A stretch of DNA of 64,000 nt from the NCBI RefSeq assembly GCF_044594925.1, contig NZ_CP138991.1:3472001-3536000 (forward strand). The letters run 5' to 3'. The position numbers and the translations under genes are program-made. The notes under the pieces are model-generated. The model was not told the DNA's origin and searched no databases. It worked only from the letters and a program-made list of their open reading frames with translations. Positions 54,733 through 63,239 of this stretch are shown one piece after another. Source of the DNA: Maribacter sp044594925 (lineage in GTDB: Bacteria > Bacteroidota > Bacteroidia > Flavobacteriales > Flavobacteriaceae). Position 1 is the first letter of the stretch. Each line of letters opens with the position of its first letter.

Positions 54733-55311
54733 ATGGAACAATGGTTCACCGCCTTAACGCTTTTTGAAAAAATATATTGGAGTGTTGCGCTTATTTCATC
54801 TGTAATATTTGTGGTGCTTATCATTTTAACCCTTGTTGGAGGTGATGCCGATGATATGGGCGGTGATGTTGATGCTGAAATAGATGGCGATGGTGGAATT
54901 GGATTTCAATTTTTATCCTTCAAGAATTTAATGGGGTTTTTGACCATTTTTGGCTGGTCGGGCATCGCGTGTTTGGATGGCGGACTTTCAAAATTTCTCA
55001 CAGTTTTTATTTCTGTAGTATGCGGTCTTCTAATGATGACAGCGATGGCAGCATTATTTTATTACCTCGCTAAATTGCAAAGTAGTGGAACCCTAAAACT
55101 AAAAAATGCCTTAAATCAAATAGGGGAGGTTTATTTAACCATTGGAGCTAACAGGTCTAAAATAGGCAAAGTGAGTATTAATGTACAAGGAACTTTAAGG
55201 GAGTTAGAGGCCTTAACAGATGAGTCACATGATCTTAAACAAAGCAACGTGGTGCGTGTAAAAGAAATCACGGCTAACGGAATATTAATTGTAGAACTCT
55301 TAAATAAATAA
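54733..55311 (+). CDS. NfeD/YuaF-like membrane partner of flotillin
   Basis: 192 aa. Helices at ~12-38, ~62-80 and ~86-112 with an acidic loop (GGDADDMGGDVDAEIDGDGG) between the first two. The C-terminal ~70 residues (LNQIGEVYLTIGANRSKIGKV, then GTLRELEALTDES) form an OB-fold like NfeD/YuaF. It is 4 bp upstream of a flotillin gene, the standard YuaF-YuaG pairing, in which it helps flotillin assemble at the membrane. Confidence 0.88.
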   Translation: MEQWFTALTLFEKIYWSVALISSVIFVVLIILTLVGGDADDMGGDVDAEIDGDGGIGFQFLSFKNLMGFLTIFGWSGIACLDGGLSKFLTVFISVVCGLLMMTAMAALFYYLAKLQSSGTLKLKNALNQIGEVYLTIGANRSKIGKVSINVQGTLRELEALTDESHDLKQSNVVRVKEITANGILIVELLNK

Positions 55312-55315
55312 CCAT

Positions 55316-56746
55316 ATGATATTACCATTACAACTAGGCGGAGGAGCCTCCTTACTGGCCATTGGCTTTGCAATTTTATTCTTTTTCATTATCATCATTT
55401 CCTTTATTCGGAGATACAAAAGGTGTCCGTCAGATCGTATTTTAGTGGTCTATGGTAAGGTAGGTTCTGGAAATTCTGCCAAATGTATTCACGGTGGTGC
55501 AGCGTTTATATGGCCTGTTATTCAGGACTATGAATATTTGGATTTGACACCCATTTCAATTGAGGTAGATTTGGCTAATGCGCTTAGTAAGCAGAATATC
55601 CGTGTTAATGTACCTTCAAGATTTACCATTGGGGTGTCAACAGAACCTGGAATTATGCAGAATGCTGCCGAGCGACTTCTAGGCTTGGGTATGCAAGAAG
55701 TTCAAGATTTGGCCAAGGAAATAATATTTGGTCAGTTGCGTTTGGTTGTAGCTTCTATGGATATTGAAGAAATTAACTCTGATAGGGATAAATTCTTAAC
55801 CAATATATCACAGAGTGTAGAATCAGAGCTAAAAAAGGTTGGTCTAAAGTTGATTAACGTAAATATTACGGATATAGTTGATGAATCTGGCTATATAGAG
55901 GCTTTAGGTAAAGAGGCTGCTGCTCATGCCATTAATGCTGCTCGTAAGTCAGTAGCAGAGAAAAACAGGGATGGTTCTATTGGTGAGGCTAATGCTGTAC
56001 AAGATGAAAGAACACAGGTAGCGGCTGCTAACGCAAAAGCTGTAGAGGGAGAGAATGTTGCCAAGATAAATGTTGCGAATTCAGATTCTTTAAGAAGACA
56101 GCGCGAAGCAGAGGCGGAACGTACCGCAATAGCTTCTGAAAAAGTACAATCAGCAAAAGCATTGGAAGAATCTTATGCCGCCGAGCGTGATGCAGAATTG
56201 GCAAGAGCGGAAAGGGTGCGAAGTTCGCAAATGGCCGATATAGTTGTCCCTGCTGAAATTGACAAAAAGAAGGTGGAGATTGATGCTGAAGCAGAGGCCG
56301 AAATGATACGAAGAAAAGCAAAAGGGGAGGCTGATGCCATTCTTTTTAAGGCACAAGCGGAAGCCAAAGGATTGTTCGAAATTTTGACCAAACAGGCACA
56401 AGGTTTAGATGAAATCGTAAAAGCTGCTGGGAATGACCCCAAGGATGCGGTATTGTTATTGGTTGCCGATAAGTTACCCGAATTGGTTAAAACGCAAGCC
56501 GAAGCTATTAAAAATATTAAGATTGATAAAGTTACGGTTTGGGATTCTGGTGCAAAGGGCGAAGATGGTAAAAACTCCACGGCCAATTTTATTTCAGGAA
56601 TGTATAAGTCAGTACCTCCGTTACAAGAAATGTTCAATATGGCAGGGATGCAATTACCAGAATATTTAAAAGGTAAAGAAGTTCCTAACGAAAAGGAATC
56701 GCAGAATACTAAAAAGACTAACGTTTCCAAGAAAAAAGAAGAATAG
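55316..56746 (+). CDS. Flotillin-family (SPFH) membrane scaffold protein
   Basis: 476 aa. One N-terminal membrane helix (~10-30) is followed by the SPFH domain (~50-200: GGAAFIWPVIQDYEYLDLTP, INVTDIVDESGYI-like NITDIVDE) and then a long Ala/Glu-rich coiled coil (~200-400) with the repeated AEAE and EGENVAKINVANSDSLRRQ patterns. The C-terminus is Lys-rich. YuaG/FloT homologues organise membrane microdomains. Ends in a strong terminator. Confidence 0.94.
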   Translation: MILPLQLGGGASLLAIGFAILFFFIIIISFIRRYKRCPSDRILVVYGKVGSGNSAKCIHGGAAFIWPVIQDYEYLDLTPISIEVDLANALSKQNIRVNVPSRFTIGVSTEPGIMQNAAERLLGLGMQEVQDLAKEIIFGQLRLVVASMDIEEINSDRDKFLTNISQSVESELKKVGLKLINVNITDIVDESGYIEALGKEAAAHAINAARKSVAEKNRDGSIGEANAVQDERTQVAAANAKAVEGENVAKINVANSDSLRRQREAEAERTAIASEKVQSAKALEESYAAERDAELARAERVRSSQMADIVVPAEIDKKKVEIDAEAEAEMIRRKAKGEADAILFKAQAEAKGLFEILTKQAQGLDEIVKAAGNDPKDAVLLLVADKLPELVKTQAEAIKNIKIDKVTVWDSGAKGEDGKNSTANFISGMYKSVPPLQEMFNMAGMQLPEYLKGKEVPNEKESQNTKKTNVSKKKEE

Positions 56747-56766
56747 ATTTTAATCAGTTATAGCAA

Positions 56767-56800
56767 AAAGGCCAAAGTGTAAACTTTGGCCTTTCTTTTT
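56767..56800 (+). terminator. Terminator of the NfeD-flotillin operon
   Basis: A perfect 12-bp stem AAAGGCCAAAGT / ACTTTGGCCTTT with a 4-nt loop, then CTTTTT. Confidence 0.92.
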
Positions 56801-56846
56801 CATATTATTCTTGATTTATGCTAAGACAAACTAACTTTGAATTTCA

Positions 56847-56854
56847 TATTTTTG
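56847..56854 (+). promoter_or_regulatory. -7 box (TATTTTTG) of bioB, 4 nt before ATG
   Basis: TATTTTTG ends exactly four bases before the bioB ATG (leaderless pattern). A second candidate, TAACTTTG at 56832-56839, has TTG 18 bp upstream (56811-56813) and would give a short leader of about 14 nt. Confidence 0.45.
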
Positions 56855-56858
56855 ATTT

Positions 56859-57953
56859 ATGAGTGAAGTAAGAAATAATTGGACCAAGGAAGAAGTTCTT
56901 GATATTTATAATAAACCTTTAATGGAGCTGTTTTATGATGCAGCAACCATTCACAGAAAAAACCATGACCCTAATACGGTTCAGGTTTCCACACTACTTT
57001 CTATAAAAACAGGTGGTTGCCCTGAGGATTGTGGTTACTGCCCACAAGCTGCTCGTTACCACACGGATATAGAGGGTAATGAATTAATGACGGTGCCACA
57101 TGTAAAAGCACAGGCCTTAAGGGCTAAGGCTTCAGGTAGTTCCCGTGTTTGTATGGGAGCAGCTTGGCGCAATGTAAAGGATGGTCCGGAGTTTGACCAG
57201 GTGTTGGAAATGGTGCGCACCATAAACAAATTGGATATGGAGGTCTGCTGTACCTTAGGAATGATAACAGAAAATCAGGCAAAACGTTTGGCGGAAGCAG
57301 GACTGTACGCCTATAATCATAATCTGGACACATCAGAGGATTATTATAAGGACGTCATTTCCACCAGAGCTTTCGAAGACCGTTTAGACACCATAGATAA
57401 TGTTCGGAAAACTAATGTTACGGTTTGTAGTGGTGGTATCATAGGTATGGGCGAAAAATTGGAAGATCGTGCCGGAATGTTGGTAGCACTTTCCTCTTTA
57501 AGTCCGCAACCAGAGTCTACACCAATAAACGCTTTAGTACCTGTCGAAGGGACTCCAATGGAAGACATAGAACCAGTTGCTATTTGGGATATGATCCGGA
57601 TGGTAGCAACAACACGTATTGTTCTACCCGAAACGCAGGTAAGATTATCCGCAGGTAGAACTCAGATGAGTAGAGAAGGACAGGCCATGTGTTTCTTTGC
57701 AGGTGCAAATTCTATCTTTGCAGGAGATAAGTTGTTAACCACGCCAAACCCGGATGTAAACGAGGATATGGAAATGTTTAAACTTTTAGGTTTAAATCCT
57801 CAGAAACCGTTTACTAAAGTTACCCAACCGAAAACAGTGGAAGCATCGGATTCTGAGTTTAAACCGTTAGGTGAGAAACCAAAATGGACAAGACCTGGCC
57901 ATAAAATTGAGCGGAACGAGGAGGCAAAACTAAAAGCCAAATTAACGGACTAA
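56859..57953 (+). CDS. bioB: Biotin synthase
   Basis: 364 aa, radical-SAM enzyme. The 4Fe-4S motif CPEDCGYC follows KTGG. YNHNLDTS, VCSGGIIGMGE and the Arg of RLSAGRTQMS (2Fe-2S ligand region) are present. It inserts sulphur into dethiobiotin. It is transcribed alone from its own promoter, 2 kb after the ketoacyl synthase, and not in the same operon as bioF-bioD. Confidence 0.98.
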   Translation: MSEVRNNWTKEEVLDIYNKPLMELFYDAATIHRKNHDPNTVQVSTLLSIKTGGCPEDCGYCPQAARYHTDIEGNELMTVPHVKAQALRAKASGSSRVCMGAAWRNVKDGPEFDQVLEMVRTINKLDMEVCCTLGMITENQAKRLAEAGLYAYNHNLDTSEDYYKDVISTRAFEDRLDTIDNVRKTNVTVCSGGIIGMGEKLEDRAGMLVALSSLSPQPESTPINALVPVEGTPMEDIEPVAIWDMIRMVATTRIVLPETQVRLSAGRTQMSREGQAMCFFAGANSIFAGDKLLTTPNPDVNEDMEMFKLLGLNPQKPFTKVTQPKTVEASDSEFKPLGEKPKWTRPGHKIERNEEAKLKAKLTD

Positions 57954-57998
57954 CCTTATATTATTGCACTTTTAAGATAATATTTTCAAGAGGTTGCC

Positions 57999-58006
57999 TA
58001 AATTTG
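57999..58006 (+). promoter_or_regulatory. -7 box (TAAATTTG) of the cupin-like gene
   Basis: An exact TAnnTTTG match 25 bp before the TTG start codon of the JmjC/cupin gene; it supports that start. Confidence 0.45.
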
Positions 58007-58031
58007 AGGTTCCTAAAAACCCAAAAGACCA

Positions 58032-58898
58032 TTGAAGTTAGTTGAAATAAATAGGGTAAAATCTATATCAAAGGAAGACTTTGTAAAGAACTATTTAAAG
58101 CCACAAAGGCCCTTGGTGATCGAGGAGTTTGATTGTAATTGGGCAGCGCATTCAAAGTGGTCACTAGAGTATATGAAGAAGGTAGCAGGGAATAAAATTG
58201 TTCCCTTGTATGATGACCGTCCTGTACATCATGAAGATGGCTTCAATGAACCCCATGCAGAGATGTTAATGTCCGAGTATGTAGATCTTTTGAAGCGCGA
58301 ACCTACCAAGTATAGAATTTTTCTTTGGAATATTTTAAAGGAAGTACCAGCTTTACAAAAGGATTTTAGTTACCCCGATTTTGGAATTCGTTTGTTGAAG
58401 GGCGTTCCGATGTTATTTTTTGGCGGAAAGGATTCGCATACTTTTATGCATTATGATATCGATTTAGCCAATATTTTCCATTTTCATTTTGAAGGGCAAA
58501 AGGAGTGTATTCTATTTCCGCAATCAGAGAACAAATACCTCTATAAAGTACCGCATGCTATAATCACTCATGAAAGTATCGATTTTTCTAATCCAGATTT
58601 TAAAAAGTGGCCTGCTTTGGAGAATGCAAATGGCTATAAAACTACGTTGAAGCACGGCGAGGTATTGTATATGCCAGAAGGGTTTTGGCATTATATGAAA
58701 TACAAAACACCGGGTTTTTCCATGAGTTTGCGAGCGTTGGCTAGAAATCCTAAAAATTTCGCACATGCCGCTTATAATATTTTCATTATGCGTCATTTTG
58801 ATGTATTGATGCGAAAATTAAGAGGACAACAATGGATTGAGGAAAAGAACAAAAAGGCTATTGTTAGGACCAATGCCAATATTGGAATTAAGGAATAA
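58032..58898 (+). CDS. Cupin-8/JmjC-like Fe(II) dioxygenase family protein
   Basis: 288 aa from a TTG start; the next in-frame Met is at residue 48, inside the domain. Residues 1-130 match the N-terminal part of Cupin_8 (RPLVIEEF). The iron-binding facial triad is H140-Y-D142 (FMHYDID) and H220 (EGFWHYM). Homologues include FIH-type hydroxylases. The substrate is unknown; it may hydroxylate a protein or an RNA-linked target. The 3' end overlaps recX by 11 bp on the other strand. Confidence 0.88.
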   Translation: MKLVEINRVKSISKEDFVKNYLKPQRPLVIEEFDCNWAAHSKWSLEYMKKVAGNKIVPLYDDRPVHHEDGFNEPHAEMLMSEYVDLLKREPTKYRIFLWNILKEVPALQKDFSYPDFGIRLLKGVPMLFFGGKDSHTFMHYDIDLANIFHFHFEGQKECILFPQSENKYLYKVPHAIITHESIDFSNPDFKKWPALENANGYKTTLKHGEVLYMPEGFWHYMKYKTPGFSMSLRALARNPKNFAHAAYNIFIMRHFDVLMRKLRGQQWIEEKNKKAIVRTNANIGIKE

Positions 58899-59361
58899 GC
58901 TCCTTCATTTTTTCATAGACTAAATGACTTTCCCAACCTCGGTAAAGTAAATAGTCCGCAAGTTTTTTCCTTTTTTTAAGTTTATTAGTTTCGCTAAGTT
59001 GGCGAAGTCTCTTTTTCGCCAAAGTATCTAAGGTCTCTAAATAGTGTAATTCATCAATTTCTTTTAAGGCAGTGTTTATATTGTATTTAGAAATATCACG
59101 AAGTTTAAGTTCGGTCACGATGCGCTTTTTGCCCCATTTCTTTATGTTGAATTTACCTCTGGCGAAACTCTTAGCAAAGCGTTCTTCGTTCAAATAATTT
59201 TCTTGGATAAGTTGTGTAACGATTTGGTCAATGGCCATGGGAATCATCCCCATCTGTTTTAACTTAGTGGTAACTTCTTTATGGCAACGGTCTTGGTATG
59301 CGCAGTAGCTTTCCAACTTTTTGGTTGCCTCCACAAGAGAGTATGCTTTGTGATGTAACAT
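58888..59361 (-). CDS. recX: Regulatory protein RecX
   Basis: 157 aa from the ATG at 59361 (an upstream TTG at 59403 lies before the promoter box). Three-helix RecX repeats: YSLVEATKKLESYCAYQDRC, QLIQENYLNEERFAKSFARGKF, WGKKRIVTELKLRDIS. It modulates RecA filaments in DNA repair. The -7 box TATTTTTG (59366-59373) ends 4 nt before the ATG, so the mRNA is probably leaderless. Confidence 0.92.
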   Translation of the reverse strand: MLHHKAYSLVEATKKLESYCAYQDRCHKEVTTKLKQMGMIPMAIDQIVTQLIQENYLNEERFAKSFARGKFNIKKWGKKRIVTELKLRDISKYNINTALKEIDELHYLETLDTLAKKRLRQLSETNKLKKRKKLADYLLYRGWESHLVYEKMKELIP

Positions 59362-59365
59362 AGGC

Positions 59366-59373
59366 CAAAAATA
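59366..59373 (-). promoter_or_regulatory. -7 box (TATTTTTG) of recX, probably leaderless
   Basis: Minus-strand exact TAnnTTTG match; four bases (GCCT) separate it from the ATG. Confidence 0.5.
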
Positions 59374-59401
59374 AGAAAACCTTTCACGGCTTTTAATAAA
59401 C

Positions 59402-59433
59402 AAAAAAAGCGACCCCCTGTCGGAAGTCGCTTT
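59402..59433 (-). terminator. Terminator of rng
   Basis: An 8-bp stem AAAGCGAC / GTCGCTTT with a 12-nt loop; on the minus strand it is followed by a run of seven T. It lies 24 bp after the rng stop and before the recX promoter. Confidence 0.8.
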
Positions 59434-59456
59434 ATCATGTAATGGGCCATAAAGGC

Positions 59457-61004
59457 CTAATATATGGTTTTGCCGTCTTTATTTTTAAAACGGTATTCAA
59501 GATACGTATAGGCATCTCTAGGTTGTATTTTAATCCATCTCTTATGTTCTAAGAACCACTTAGAGCGTATAGATGGGAAACCTTTTGTAAGGTAAGCCGC
59601 AATAAAAGGATGTATGTTTAGTGTAATGCTATTATCCTTTGCAGGTCCTTTTAATAGACGTTCAAGATCCACATTTATTTTATCTATTAAGACTATTGGA
59701 GCTTCTACCTCCTGTCCAGTATTATTAGGATTTTTCTCAGTGGTCTTAATGTTCATTTCGGGTCTTACACGTTGCCTTGTTATTTGGATAAGCCCAAATT
59801 TACTTGGCGGTAAAATCTTGTGTTTGGCACGATCATCTTTCATTTCATCCCTAAGATGCTCAAAAAGTTTTTTTCTGTGCTGCGCTTTCACCATGTCTAT
59901 GAAATCAACTACAATGATACCTCCCATGTCTCTTAGACGCAATTGTCTTGCTATTTCGGAGGCCGCCAATAAGTTTACTTCTAAGGCGGTGTCTTCTTGG
60001 TTCTTTGCTTTATTAGAACGGTTACCGCTATTTACGTCTACGACGTGCAATGCCTCGGTATGTTCAATAATTAAATAAGCACCTTTGCTCATTGTTGCCG
60101 TGCGTCCAAAAGACGTTTTTATTTGTCTTTCTATTCCATATTTTTCAAAAATGGGAACATTGGCTTTGTAGTGTTTAACGATAGATTCTTTGTTGGGAGC
60201 AATCTCCGTAACATAATCTTTAATTTCATCAAACAACGTAGTATCATCAACATGTATTCCAGTAAAACTGTCATTAAAAACATCTCTTAATATAGAAGAT
60301 GCTCTATTGAGTTCTACTAATACTTTTGAAGGTGTTTGAGCGCGATATAATTTTTTACACATTGTGGACCATTTGTCCAACAAGTTTTCTAGATCTTTAT
60401 CTAGTTCTGCTACTTTTTTGCCTTCTGCAACTGTTCTTATGATAACTCCAAATCCTTTAGGTTTTATGCTCTTAACAAGTCTTTTTAACCTATCTTTTTC
60501 TTTAGAGCTTCCGATTTTTTGAGATACGGAAACGCGATCAGAAAAAGGAACCATTACTAGATAGCGTCCAGCTATAGAAAGTTCTGAACTTATTCGTGGT
60601 CCTTTGGTGGATATGGGTTCTTTAACAATTTGCACTAAAAGAGATTGATTGGCCTTAATAACGTCTGTTATGACACCGTGTTTATCAATATCCTTATCAA
60701 ATGGAAAGTCTTTTAAGGAGTAATCCCTTAATTTGCCGGTACTCACTTGTTTAGTGAACTTTAACATAGAAGAAAGCTGAGGTCCTAGGTCATGGTAATG
60801 CAAAAATGCATCTTTTTCATACCCAACATTAACAAATGCTGCGTTGAGCCCAGTAACCGGTTTCCGAATTTTGGCAAGAAAAACATCACCTACGGAAAAA
60901 TTATTATTGTCTTCCTCTTTATGCAGTTCAGTGAGTTTTCCATCTTTTAGCAAAGCAAAATCAACAGAATCGGAACTAGATCTTACGATTAATTCTCTAT
61001 TCAC
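59457..61004 (-). CDS. rng: Ribonuclease E/G family protein
   Basis: 515 aa with a GTG start. The N-terminal S1-type domain (GDVFLAKIRKPVTGLNAAFVN) and the catalytic DNase I-like subdomain with both Mg-binding Asp blocks (HVVDVNSG and GIIVVDFIDM) are intact. After QITRQRVRPEMN, where E. coli RNase E/G carries the Zn-link CPxC, there is no Cys pair but a TEKNPNNTGQEVEAP segment. It cleaves single-stranded RNA for rRNA and mRNA processing. The preceding leader has twin hairpins. Confidence 0.95.
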   Translation of the reverse strand: MNRELIVRSSSDSVDFALLKDGKLTELHKEEDNNNFSVGDVFLAKIRKPVTGLNAAFVNVGYEKDAFLHYHDLGPQLSSMLKFTKQVSTGKLRDYSLKDFPFDKDIDKHGVITDVIKANQSLLVQIVKEPISTKGPRISSELSIAGRYLVMVPFSDRVSVSQKIGSSKEKDRLKRLVKSIKPKGFGVIIRTVAEGKKVAELDKDLENLLDKWSTMCKKLYRAQTPSKVLVELNRASSILRDVFNDSFTGIHVDDTTLFDEIKDYVTEIAPNKESIVKHYKANVPIFEKYGIERQIKTSFGRTATMSKGAYLIIEHTEALHVVDVNSGNRSNKAKNQEDTALEVNLLAASEIARQLRLRDMGGIIVVDFIDMVKAQHRKKLFEHLRDEMKDDRAKHKILPPSKFGLIQITRQRVRPEMNIKTTEKNPNNTGQEVEAPIVLIDKINVDLERLLKGPAKDNSITLNIHPFIAAYLTKGFPSIRSKWFLEHKRWIKIQPRDAYTYLEYRFKNKDGKTIY

Positions 61005-61068
61005 CTGAATATATTTGTATTTATCCTGCTTAACTTAAGCGGATAAATAGATTAAACAATGTTAGAAA

Positions 61069-61109
61069 CAGATTCTTTTGAATCTGCCGAGATTCGTCTT
61101 TGGAATCTC
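61069..61109. promoter_or_regulatory. Twin hairpins in the rng leader
   Basis: CAGATTC-TTTT-GAATCTG (61069-61086) and GAGATTC-GTCTTTG-GAATCTC (61089-61109), two perfect 7-bp stems sharing the AGATTC/GAATCT core with 2 bp between them, about 65 bp before the rng GTG. Both lie in the presumed 5' leader on the minus strand. Possible self-regulation by the RNase; inferred. Confidence 0.55.
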
Positions 61110-61133
61110 TATGTCAAGGAACGTATTAAAATG

Positions 61134-61160
61134 AAAAAGTAGTTTAAAAAACTACTTTTT
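61134..61160 (-). terminator. Terminator of the bS22-like gene
   Basis: A perfect 12-bp stem AAAAAGTAGTTT / AAACTACTTTTT with a 3-nt loop; it overlaps the last codons of the bS22-like gene, and T-rich sequence follows on the minus strand. Confidence 0.75.
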
Positions 61161-61241
61161 CTTGTGTCGGTTAGCTCTTCTGCGCTTTTTGCGCTTGTGT
61201 GTAGCTACCTTATGTCTCTTTCTTTTTTTACCACTCGGCAT
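61152..61241 (-). CDS. Small-subunit ribosomal protein, bS22/mS38-like (AURKAIP1/COX24 domain)
   Basis: 29 aa: MPSGKKRKRHKVATHKRKKR, then RRANRHKKK; almost wholly basic. It matches the short AURKAIP1/COX24 peptides of Bacteroidota, homologous to mitochondrial mS38 and actinobacterial bS22, which lie in the small ribosomal subunit near the decoding region. Databases sometimes name it THX-like. It lies between HU and rng on the same strand. It is too short for ORF callers with normal cut-offs. Confidence 0.88.
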   Translation of the reverse strand: MPSGKKRKRHKVATHKRKKRRRANRHKKK

Positions 61242-61261
61242 AAAGTTCTTCTTTTAGATTA

Positions 61262-61552
61262 TTATTTTACTTGTACGTTGCTTTTTACTCCTTCTACAAA
61301 AACCTTGGCCGGTTTAAAGGCAGGAATGTTGTGCGCCGGTATTTTTATGGTTGTATTCTTGGAAATATTCCTTCCAGTCTTTTCTGCTCTGGTTTTTATG
61401 ATAAAACTACCAAAACCTCTAAGGTAAACATTATCTCCACCTTCCAATGAAGTTTTCACTTCTTCCATAAAGGATTCTACCGTTGCTTGTACATCTCCTT
61501 TTTCAATTCCCAGCTTATCTGAGATTTTAGATACAATTTCCGCTTTCGTCAT
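61262..61552 (-). CDS. HU/IHF-family DNA-binding protein
   Basis: 96 aa, full HU fold: helical start MTKAEIVSKISDKLG, beta-core LRGFGSFIIKTR and arm region GRNISKNTTIKIPAHNIPAFKPAK with the DNA-kinking Pro. It dimerises and bends DNA. A TATATTTG -7 box (61591-61598) lies 38 bp before the ATG. The downstream neighbour is the bS22-like gene, 20 bp away and likely co-transcribed. Confidence 0.96.
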   Translation of the reverse strand: MTKAEIVSKISDKLGIEKGDVQATVESFMEEVKTSLEGGDNVYLRGFGSFIIKTRAEKTGRNISKNTTIKIPAHNIPAFKPAKVFVEGVKSNVQVK

Positions 61553-61590
61553 CTTGCAATATTAGTTTTTCTGTATGTTTTTTCGGGTTG

Positions 61591-61598
61591 CAAATATA
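61591..61598 (-). promoter_or_regulatory. -7 box (TATATTTG) of the HU gene
   Basis: Minus-strand exact TAnnTTTG match 38 bp before the HU start, in the divergent region with mutY. Confidence 0.5.
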
Positions 61599-61679
61599 TA
61601 AATTAAATTCAATCTTTCTTTCTAAAGAGCTAATTTTAAGTATATAAACTGCTACTTTTAACGCTTAGTATTAAAGTGA

Positions 61680-62729
61680 ATGTCATTTTCTGATAAAATT
61701 CTTAATTGGTACCAGCAAAATAAGCGCGATTTACCCTGGAGAAGCACCAATAATCCTTATAATATATGGTTATCTGAAATTATGCTTCAGCAAACTAGAG
61801 TTGCTCAAGGAACACCCTATTATCTAAAATTTATTGAAGCTTTTCCTACGGTGGAAGATATGGCTAACGCTTCTGAAGAGCAAATACTAAAACTTTGGCA
61901 AGGACTAGGGTATTATTCTAGGGCTAGAAACCTTCATGCGACATCTAAAATGATCGTTGCGGATTATGGAGGCAAATTTCCAAACACCTACAAAGAGTTA
62001 CTTAAGCTAAAAGGAGTGGGTGATTATACGGCCAGCGCAATAGCTTCCATATGTTTTAACGAACCACAAGCGGTAGTAGATGGAAACGTTTATAGGGTTT
62101 TGGCAAGATATTTTGGTATTGACAAACCTATTAATGGTACCGAAGGTGTAAAATATTTTAAAACCTTAGCTCAAGAATTGCTACATAAAAATAATGTAAG
62201 GGATTATAATCAGGGTATTATGGAATTTGGTGCAATACAGTGTGCTCCAAAAAACCCCTATTGCCTTCATTGCCCTTTAAATGATGGTTGCATAGCCTTA
62301 AAGGAAGGTAAGGTAAATGTGTTACCCGTTAAACTGAAAAAAACAAAGGTCAGGAATCGCTATTTCAACTACTTGGTTCCCGTATTAATTGATAATAAAG
62401 GTAACAAGCAAAGCATATTAAGACAAAGAAAGGGAAAGGGGATTTGGCAAAATCTATGGGAGTTTCCTTTGTTAGAATCCGAATCTGAATTTACTTTGGA
62501 ACAAATCGAAAATGAATATACCAGGATAATAGATTTTAATGAAAAGGTAAGTATTCGATTATTTAATACGAAAACCGTAGTCCATAAATTATCGCATCAA
62601 CATTTGAACACAAAATTTTGGATTTTAGAGGGTAATTTTAGTAGTAAAGAAGGTGTTTCTACGGCTGAATTAGAGAAATTTCCAGTACCGGTTTTAATAG
62701 CTGATTTCATGAAAGCATTTAAATTTTAG
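61680..62729 (+). CDS. mutY: Adenine DNA glycosylase
   Basis: 349 aa. E-containing EIMLQQTRV (catalytic Glu), helix-hairpin-helix LKGVGDYTASAIASI with the catalytic Asp in VVDGNVYRV, and a 4Fe-4S cluster of Cx6Cx2Cx5C (CAPKNPYCLHCPLNDGC). The C-terminal Nudix-like domain (~225-349) reads 8-oxoG. It removes A paired with 8-oxoguanine. It lies 25 bp before ssb, the usual flavobacterial order mutY-ssb-gldE. Confidence 0.96.
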   Translation: MSFSDKILNWYQQNKRDLPWRSTNNPYNIWLSEIMLQQTRVAQGTPYYLKFIEAFPTVEDMANASEEQILKLWQGLGYYSRARNLHATSKMIVADYGGKFPNTYKELLKLKGVGDYTASAIASICFNEPQAVVDGNVYRVLARYFGIDKPINGTEGVKYFKTLAQELLHKNNVRDYNQGIMEFGAIQCAPKNPYCLHCPLNDGCIALKEGKVNVLPVKLKKTKVRNRYFNYLVPVLIDNKGNKQSILRQRKGKGIWQNLWEFPLLESESEFTLEQIENEYTRIIDFNEKVSIRLFNTKTVVHKLSHQHLNTKFWILEGNFSSKEGVSTAELEKFPVPVLIADFMKAFKF

Positions 62730-62737
62730 TACTTTTG
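62730..62737 (+). promoter_or_regulatory. -7 box (TACTTTTG) of ssb
   Basis: An exact TAnnTTTG match just after the mutY stop and 17 bp before the ssb ATG; ssb can be transcribed apart from mutY. Confidence 0.42.
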
Positions 62738-62754
62738 ATTATTAGACAAAAATT

Positions 62755-63219
62755 ATGAGCGGTACATTGAATAAAGTGATGTTGATAGGGCATCTGGGAG
62801 ATGAAGTAAAGATGCATTATTTTGAAGGTGGAGGCAGTATTGGAAGATTCCCAATAGCCACAAATGAAACATATACAAGCAAGCAGACGGGAGAACGTGT
62901 TACAAATACGGACTGGCATAATATAGTGGTGCGTAATAAAGCTGCTGAAATCTGTGAAAAATATTTGAGCAAAGGCGATAAGGTATATGTGGAAGGAAGA
63001 TTGAAAAATAGACAATGGCAGGGAGAGGATGGCAATACAAGATATACCACTGAAGTACATGTGCAGGAATTTACGTTCCTTTCCACGAAGAAGGAAAGTA
63101 TGGCCAATAACCAAGGCCAAGCTCCACAACCAGCTGTTCAACAGGCTAATCCTAGTACGCAGCAGAGTTCACCTGCAGCAGTAAGTCAACCGGAACAAGA
63201 AGACGATTTACCTTTCTAA
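62755..63219 (+). CDS. ssb: Single-stranded DNA-binding protein
   Basis: 154 aa. OB-fold 1-~112 (LNKVMLIGHLGDEVKMHYFE, YVEGRLKNRQW, TTEVHVQEFTFL), then a Gln/Pro-rich linker and the acidic tip DDLPF, which recruits partner proteins. Typical bacterial SSB, 20 bp upstream of gldE. Confidence 0.97.
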   Translation: MSGTLNKVMLIGHLGDEVKMHYFEGGGSIGRFPIATNETYTSKQTGERVTNTDWHNIVVRNKAAEICEKYLSKGDKVYVEGRLKNRQWQGEDGNTRYTTEVHVQEFTFLSTKKESMANNQGQAPQPAVQQANPSTQQSSPAAVSQPEQEDDLPF

Positions 63220-63239
63220 ATAGATATAAATAGTAAGCT

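Noticed and set aside
61059..61142. Plus-strand ORF of 27 codons in the rng leader
   Set aside because: It is antisense to the presumed leader, built from the twin hairpins and the terminator arm, with no recognisable protein features.
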